A stretch of DNA of 64,000 nucleotides from assembly GCF_000495815.1 (NCBI RefSeq), contig NZ_AWGE01000007.1, positions 276,915 through 340,914 on the forward strand, read 5' to 3'. Made by a program: the position numbers and the translations under genes. The notes beneath the pieces were generated by a model, which saw nothing but the letters and a program-made list of their open reading frames with translations, did not search any database and was not told the DNA's origin. Numbering within the stretch: position 1 is the stretch's first letter; every line of letters begins with the position of its first letter. This document shows, piece after piece, positions 60,086-64,000 of this stretch. Origin of the DNA: Asticcacaulis sp. AC466 (GTDB taxonomy: Bacteria; Pseudomonadota; Alphaproteobacteria; Caulobacterales; Caulobacteraceae).

Positions 60086-61249
60086 CTAATTACCGAAACT
60101 GAACAGACGGCGCTGTTCATCGATGGCGAAAGCGTCGGTCATGCCCGCGATATAGTCGCAAATGACGCGCGCACGCGCCGTCTCGCTGTCCTTCGAACAG
60201 ACGCGCTGATACCAGTCGGTCGGCAGTGTGTCGGGCTCATTCATGAACAGGCTGAACATTTCCTGCAAAGTCCGCTTGGCGTGCGACCGTGTGCGGTTCA
60301 ATTTGTAATGCTTATACATGCGGTCGAACAGAAAGCCGCGCAAGCGCGACAGGTCGTCATAAACGCCCTTGGAAAATGAGACCATCGGCCGCTTCGTCAC
60401 GCGCACATCTTCGGCGGTTTCAATACCGTCCGCCGCCAACCGCCGGGCGGTTTCCGCGAGGACATCCGTCATCATGACGCCGATCATGCGGCGTACGCCT
60501 TCCAGCCGCCACATCCGCGTATCGATAAGCGGCCAGTCCTTGCGCACCGAGTGCAGGGCCGGACCGATTAGCGGCACGTCCAGCAGGTCCTGGATCGTAA
60601 ACAGTTCGGCGCGCAGGCCGTCGTCGACATCATGATTGTTGTAGGCGATATCGTCGGCTATGGCCGCGCACTGCGCCTCCAGAGAGGCAAAAGTATCCAG
60701 GCGCAAATCCCACTGCGCGTTAAAATCGACGATGGATTTCCACGACGGTTCGGTCATGCGATGGCTGACCGGGCCATTGTGCTTGACGATCCCTTCCAGG
60801 GTTTCCCAGGTGAGGTTCAAGCCGTCGAACGCGGGATAGCGCACCTCAAGCCGCGTTATGACGCGGAAGGTCTGAACATTATGGTCGAAACCACCCCACG
60901 GCGCCATGCAGGCATGAAGCTGATCTTCACCGGCATGGCCGAACGGCGGATGGCCCAGATCGTGCGACAAGGCAATGGTCTCAGCCAGGTCTTCGTTGAG
61001 CGCCAGTGAATGGGCCAGCGACCGGGCGATTTGCGCCACTTCGAGAGAATGGGTGAGACGGGTGCGGAAATAGTCGCCTTCATTGGCGACGAAGACTTGC
61101 GTCTTGCCCTTCAGCCGGCGGAAAGCCGTCGAATGGATGATACGGTCACGGTCACGGGCATAGGCGGTGCGTGTCGCGCTGTCCGCCTCCGCATGCAGGC
61201 GCCCCAGGCTTTTTTCGACGTCGCAGGCAAAAGAGGCCAGTTGTTTCAC
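60086..61249 (-). CDS. dGTPase-like HD-domain phosphohydrolase
   Basis: The protein is of the deoxyguanosine-triphosphate triphosphohydrolase-like family, which cuts dNTPs to deoxynucleosides and triphosphate. The start is GTG at 61249 with GGAG seven bases before. The 387-residue product has the N-terminal [44 protein letters not shown] (about 58-79), the HD motif in [17 protein letters not shown] near residue 96, and the [13 protein letters not shown] segment. All metal-ligand His/Asp are present. dgt-erpA-xthA order is conserved in this group. Confidence 0.95.
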   Translation of the reverse strand: MKQLASFACDVEKSLGRLHAEADSATRTAYARDRDRIIHSTAFRRLKGKTQVFVANEGDYFRTRLTHSLEVAQIARSLAHSLALNEDLAETIALSHDLGHPPFGHAGEDQLHACMAPWGGFDHNVQTFRVITRLEVRYPAFDGLNLTWETLEGIVKHNGPVSHRMTEPSWKSIVDFNAQWDLRLDTFASLEAQCAAIADDIAYNNHDVDDGLRAELFTIQDLLDVPLIGPALHSVRKDWPLIDTRMWRLEGVRRMIGVMMTDVLAETARRLAADGIETAEDVRVTKRPMVSFSKGVYDDLSRLRGFLFDRMYKHYKLNRTRSHAKRTLQEMFSLFMNEPDTLPTDWYQRVCSKDSETARARVICDYIAGMTDAFAIDEQRRLFSFGN

Positions 61250-61371
61250 GATATATCTCCAGTCTTGGCCCCGTCGCTAAACTGATTTCCCTAAAAAATC
61301 GCCCATTTTTCTGCCCAGGGGGCTGATTTTATAACCGAATGCGCCCATATTCGGCAGGCAAGAGAGAGACT

Positions 61372-61701
61372 ATGAGCCATAACATCACCCTTACCGCCTC
61401 TGCGGCGAAACACCTGAACCGTCTCAGTGCCGACGCGGGGCACCCCGTCATGTTGCGGGTGATGGTCGAAGGTGGCGGCTGCTCGGGCTTTCAATATGTC
61501 CTTGACCTCACCGATACGCCGAACGCCGACGAAAGCCGGATCAGTTTCGATGGCGCGACCGCTCTGGTCGATGAGGTGTCGGCGCCGTTGATGGCCGGGT
61601 CCATGATTGACTATGTCGAAGAGCTGGTGGGGTCGCAGTTCAAGATTCTCAATCCGCTGGCCGTCGCGTCATGCGGCTGCGGCACCAGCTTCTCGCTTTA
61701 A
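61372..61701 (+). CDS. erpA: Iron-sulfur insertion A-type carrier (ErpA/IscA type)
   Basis: A-type carriers receive Fe-S clusters and hand them to target proteins. The 109-residue product has the three invariant Cys: GGGCSGFQYV near residue 40 and SCGCGTSFSL at the C-terminus. The LTASAAKHLNRL start and VDEVSAPLMAGSMIDYVEEL segment match the family. It lies between divergent dgt and xthA. Naming as erpA rather than iscA is by custom in this gene order. Confidence 0.93.
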   Translation: MSHNITLTASAAKHLNRLSADAGHPVMLRVMVEGGGCSGFQYVLDLTDTPNADESRISFDGATALVDEVSAPLMAGSMIDYVEELVGSQFKILNPLAVASCGCGTSFSL

Positions 61702-61758
61702 GGCGACTGTCCGGCAAGCCTCTTGCCCGAATCCGGTCGGCGGCCTACACATCAGGCT

Positions 61759-62553
61759 ATGAAACTCGCGACCTGGAATGTGAACTCCGTCAACGCCCGC
61801 CTGCCGCTCCTGCTTGAGTGGTTTCGTGAGGCTCAGCCCGACGTGTGCGGCCTGCAGGAAATCAAGTGCATAGACGAAAAGTTTCCCGTCGAAGCCTTTG
61901 AATCGCTTGGCTATAACTGCGCCGTCCACGGCCAGAAGAGCTATAACGGCGTCGCCATCGTGTCCAAATATCCGATGAGCGATGTGCAACGCGGGCTGGA
62001 CGACGAAGCCGATGATCATTCCCGCTATATCGAGGCGGTGATAGAAGCGCCCGAGCCCATCCGCTTCGGCTGTATCTACCTGCCGAACGGCAATCCCATT
62101 CAAACGGACAAATATGCCTATAAGCTGCGCTGGCTGGAGCGGTTGCGCGCGCGGGCGCAATACCTTTTGACGCTTGAGGAAGTGACCGTTTTGACGGGAG
62201 ATTTCAATATTATCCCGACGAAAGCTGATCTTTGGAAAGAAGGTCCGTGGCTTGATGATGCCCTCTATCAACCGGCCGTCCGCGCCGCCTACCAGGGGCT
62301 GAAAAATCTCGGGTTTACGGACGCCTTCGAAGCCATACAGCCGGAAGGCAATCGCTATACCTTCTGGGACTATCAGGCGGGCGCATGGCAGAAAAACGAA
62401 GGCATTCGCATCGATCACCACTTGCTGTCTCCTCAGGCTGCCGACCGCCTCATCGACCTGGTTATCCACAAAGATACACGCGGCCAGACCCACGATGAAG
62501 CCAAACCGTCCGACCATGTGCCGGTCGTCATTGAATTGACTACAAAATCTTAA
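61759..62553 (+). CDS. xthA: Exodeoxyribonuclease III (AP endonuclease)
   Basis: ExoIII cleaves DNA at abasic sites and trims 3' ends. From ATG at 61759 the 264-residue product has MKLATWNVNSVNARLPLLLEW, CGLQEIKCIDEKFP with the catalytic Glu, GDFNIIPTKADLW near residue 150 (Asp-Asn), and SDHVPVVIEL at the end with the catalytic Asp-His. All catalytic residues of the family are present. Length is normal. Confidence 0.97.
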   Translation: MKLATWNVNSVNARLPLLLEWFREAQPDVCGLQEIKCIDEKFPVEAFESLGYNCAVHGQKSYNGVAIVSKYPMSDVQRGLDDEADDHSRYIEAVIEAPEPIRFGCIYLPNGNPIQTDKYAYKLRWLERLRARAQYLLTLEEVTVLTGDFNIIPTKADLWKEGPWLDDALYQPAVRAAYQGLKNLGFTDAFEAIQPEGNRYTFWDYQAGAWQKNEGIRIDHHLLSPQAADRLIDLVIHKDTRGQTHDEAKPSDHVPVVIELTTKS

Positions 62554-62605
62554 CCGCTTCGCGTGTATTAAAGGTTTCATTAGTCATAAATCAGGGCGCT
62601 ATCCG

Positions 62606-63298
62606 ATGGCCCATGCCGCCCGTATCCTTTTATATTTCCTGTTCGCCGGCATCGGCCTGACATTGATCGCGTCCGGCCTGATGTGGTGGTTCGAAGCGTC
62701 GCGTCGGTTGGCACGTGCGCTCAATTCGGCATTGGGCAAGGCCGCCGACGCCGTGATCTACGACCTGGACGGCCACAAGGCGGCCGGGCTCGATTTCACC
62801 GCCGGCGACCTCGCGATCATGTGGGAAACCGGCGCACAAGGGCTGGTCTTTGCCTTTGACGAGATCGAAGGGGCCGAGCTGATTGTCGATGAACGGGTCG
62901 TTGCCCGCGCCCAGAAAGGCGAAAGCCGCCGCGTTCTCAATGAAACCCACGCCCAGGCCTCACGCGTCACCTTGCGCCTCATGTTCAATGATGTCGAAAC
63001 GCCGGAGTTCGAGGTCAACCTGTTCGGTCAGGTCAGCCACAATCCCATTCATGCCCAAACCGCGGCCGAAGCCGTCCGGCTGGGGCGTAAATGGTTGTCG
63101 CATATAGATGCGGTGATCAAACGCCTGCCGGCCGCGCCTTCTCCCTATCCGACAGAAGAGAGCGCGCCCGTCGCCGTGGCCCAAACCGCGCCGCGCACCG
63201 CCAAACCGGTGCACAAACCAGCATCGGTTCCCCCACCGTGGGAAGACGATGACGGCTACGATGACCAAAACGACACGTATAATGACGAAAAGCATTAG
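62606..63298 (+). CDS. Membrane-anchored protein of unknown function, tandem paralog
   Basis: The 230-residue product has one N-terminal helix (ILLYFLFAGIGLTLIASGLMWW, about 7-28), then a domain with FDEIEGAELIVDERVVARAQ, RVTLRLMFNDVETPEFEVNLF and AVRLGRKWLSHIDAVIKRL. The last about 55 residues are Pro/Asp-rich and disordered, with WEDDDGYDDQNDTYNDEKH at the end. The next gene, cut by the window edge, has the same domain layout and a shared motif series. No known family is recognised. Confidence 0.75.
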   Translation: MAHAARILLYFLFAGIGLTLIASGLMWWFEASRRLARALNSALGKAADAVIYDLDGHKAAGLDFTAGDLAIMWETGAQGLVFAFDEIEGAELIVDERVVARAQKGESRRVLNETHAQASRVTLRLMFNDVETPEFEVNLFGQVSHNPIHAQTAAEAVRLGRKWLSHIDAVIKRLPAAPSPYPTEESAPVAVAQTAPRTAKPVHKPASVPPPWEDDDGYDDQNDTYNDEKH

Positions 63299-63383
63299 GT
63301 GACGTGTTAATATCTTAACGCCAGGCTGAATCCGTGGTTAACTTGTTGTTTGTAATACCGACACCAAGCCTGGATACCCGCCT

Positions 63384-64000
63384 TTGCCGACATATTTGCC
63401 GACAATCGTCATTCTTTCAGCCGCCGTACTGGCCATACTGGTCGTACTGTACCGCCTCTACGACTCCCGCGTCGAACAGCCCAAGAAGCTTGAAGACGAA
63501 CTGCGCGAAGGCCTGACCGACGCCGATGGCCGCCGTTACAAGGCCGATGTCATGGCGCTTGAACCCGTGCGAAAGGCGGCGGCGGCCAGTTCGTACGAAG
63601 GCAATCGGGTGATCATCGTACGCAATTTTGGCAAGGTGCCGCACAAGCCCTACACCATGCATGAATTGCTGGGCATCGAGGTCTTTGTCGATGATCGGGT
63701 CGTCGGCCGGGTCGTGCGCGGCGGACCGGCGAAGTTGCTCGACGATATCGCGCCCGTGGTAAATCGTGTAACCATGCGGCTGATCTTCGACGATCCCGCT
63801 GATCCGGATTTTGAACTGGTCATGTGGGACCCACATGACAACCTGACCGCACGCGCCGAAGGCCCGCGCGCCGCCATGAACAACGCGCGCAAATGGTTCT
63901 ATCACGTGGAGGCCGTCCTGCGTCGCACGGCGACATCGCCGGCGCCCAAACCCGCGCCGGTCAGCGGCCCGCCCCCCGCGCCTGCCCCCCTGCCCCAGGT
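63384..64000 (+). CDS. Membrane-anchored protein of unknown function, paralog, partial
   Basis: The frame runs open from a TTG at 63384 (or 63396) to the window end, 205 codons visible. It has one N-terminal helix (IVILSAAVLAILVVLYRLY). The domain has HELLGIEVFVDDRVVGRVV, RVTMRLIFDDPADPDFELVMW and ARKWFYHVEAVLRR, clearly parallel to the previous gene. No ATG precedes the helix in frame: the first ATG at 63550 would delete it, so TTG is preferred. A direct repeat TTTGCCGACA straddles the two TTG candidates. The C-terminal end is Pro/Ala-rich as far as seen. Confidence 0.7.
   Translation, partial: MPTYLPTIVILSAAVLAILVVLYRLYDSRVEQPKKLEDELREGLTDADGRRYKADVMALEPVRKAAAASSYEGNRVIIVRNFGKVPHKPYTMHELLGIEVFVDDRVVGRVVRGGPAKLLDDIAPVVNRVTMRLIFDDPADPDFELVMWDPHDNLTARAEGPRAAMNNARKWFYHVEAVLRRTATSPAPKPAPVSGPPPAPAPLPQ

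Noticed and set aside
1..64000. CRISPR arrays, insertion sequences, prophage genes, rRNA
   Set aside because: No spaced repeat arrays, transposase or integrase frames, or rRNA-like sequence was seen anywhere in the window.

Overview
The window looks like chromosomal DNA from an alphaproteobacterium of the Caulobacterales, probably Asticcacaulis or a near relative. The evidence is the gene content: GapR (DUF2312), a TacA-type sigma-54 activator, a large protein resembling Caulobacter FlaEY, COQ9, aa3 oxidase subunit IV, a three-subunit transhydrogenase, EipA, and CtrA-type TTAA-N7-TTAA boxes. The species call is from memory of these families and was not searched. There is no rRNA, insertion sequence, prophage or CRISPR array. 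Base composition looks even except in a few AT-rich intergenic pockets.

Layout. 0-15 kb is a housekeeping block on the minus strand. A cut-off DUF998 gene is followed by secF, secD, yajC and an NlpD-like LysM/LytM lipoprotein, then pcm, surE, serS, tatC, tatB, tatA, scpB, scpA, nagZ and a SPOR protein. Genes here overlap or nearly touch. A plus-strand cassette of two related small membrane proteins, an ECF-type sigma factor and another small membrane protein (5.2-6.7 kb) interrupts the block. 15-21 kb holds a 1011-residue beta-propeller protein, an orphan GAF histidine kinase and a CAU-anticodon tRNA. 21-29 kb holds envelope and enzyme genes: SIMPL, a 2-oxoglutarate oxygenase-like protein, a Gfo/Idh oxidoreductase, EipA, an M28 peptidase, a fasciclin protein, and an SGNH hydrolase behind a perfect LacI-type palindrome. 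29.7-38 kb holds lepA, three tandem four-cysteine secreted proteins, mnmC, two duplicated small lipoproteins, motA and a lytic transglycosylase. 38-45 kb holds rpmJ, a HAD hydrolase, gapR, a small carbohydrate cluster (GH99-like protein, lactonase, GPH transporter) and tacA. 45-51 kb holds an M3 peptidase, the coxIV subunit and pntAA-pntAB-pntB. 51-64 kb holds two tandem unknown exported paralogs, a thioesterase, rpsU/coq9 back to back, a Met/His-rich probable copper locus, purEK, a diguanylate cyclase with a C9 tract, dgt, erpA, xthA, and two tandem unknown membrane-anchored paralogs. The last of these is cut by the window end.

How the parts fit. Protein export (SecDF-YajC, TatABC) and envelope remodelling or stability (NlpD-like, NagZ, MltB-like, SPOR, EipA) dominate. 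Cell-cycle and signalling genes (GapR, TacA-like, diguanylate cyclase, probable CtrA sites) are scattered among them. The most interesting unexplained pieces are the sigma-factor cassette, the tandem families without known function, the AT-rich array of repeats upstream of the lipoprotein pair, the repeated palindromic unit inside pntAB, and the homopolymeric C9 tract in the diguanylate cyclase. No single element is clearly a new defence or mobile system.
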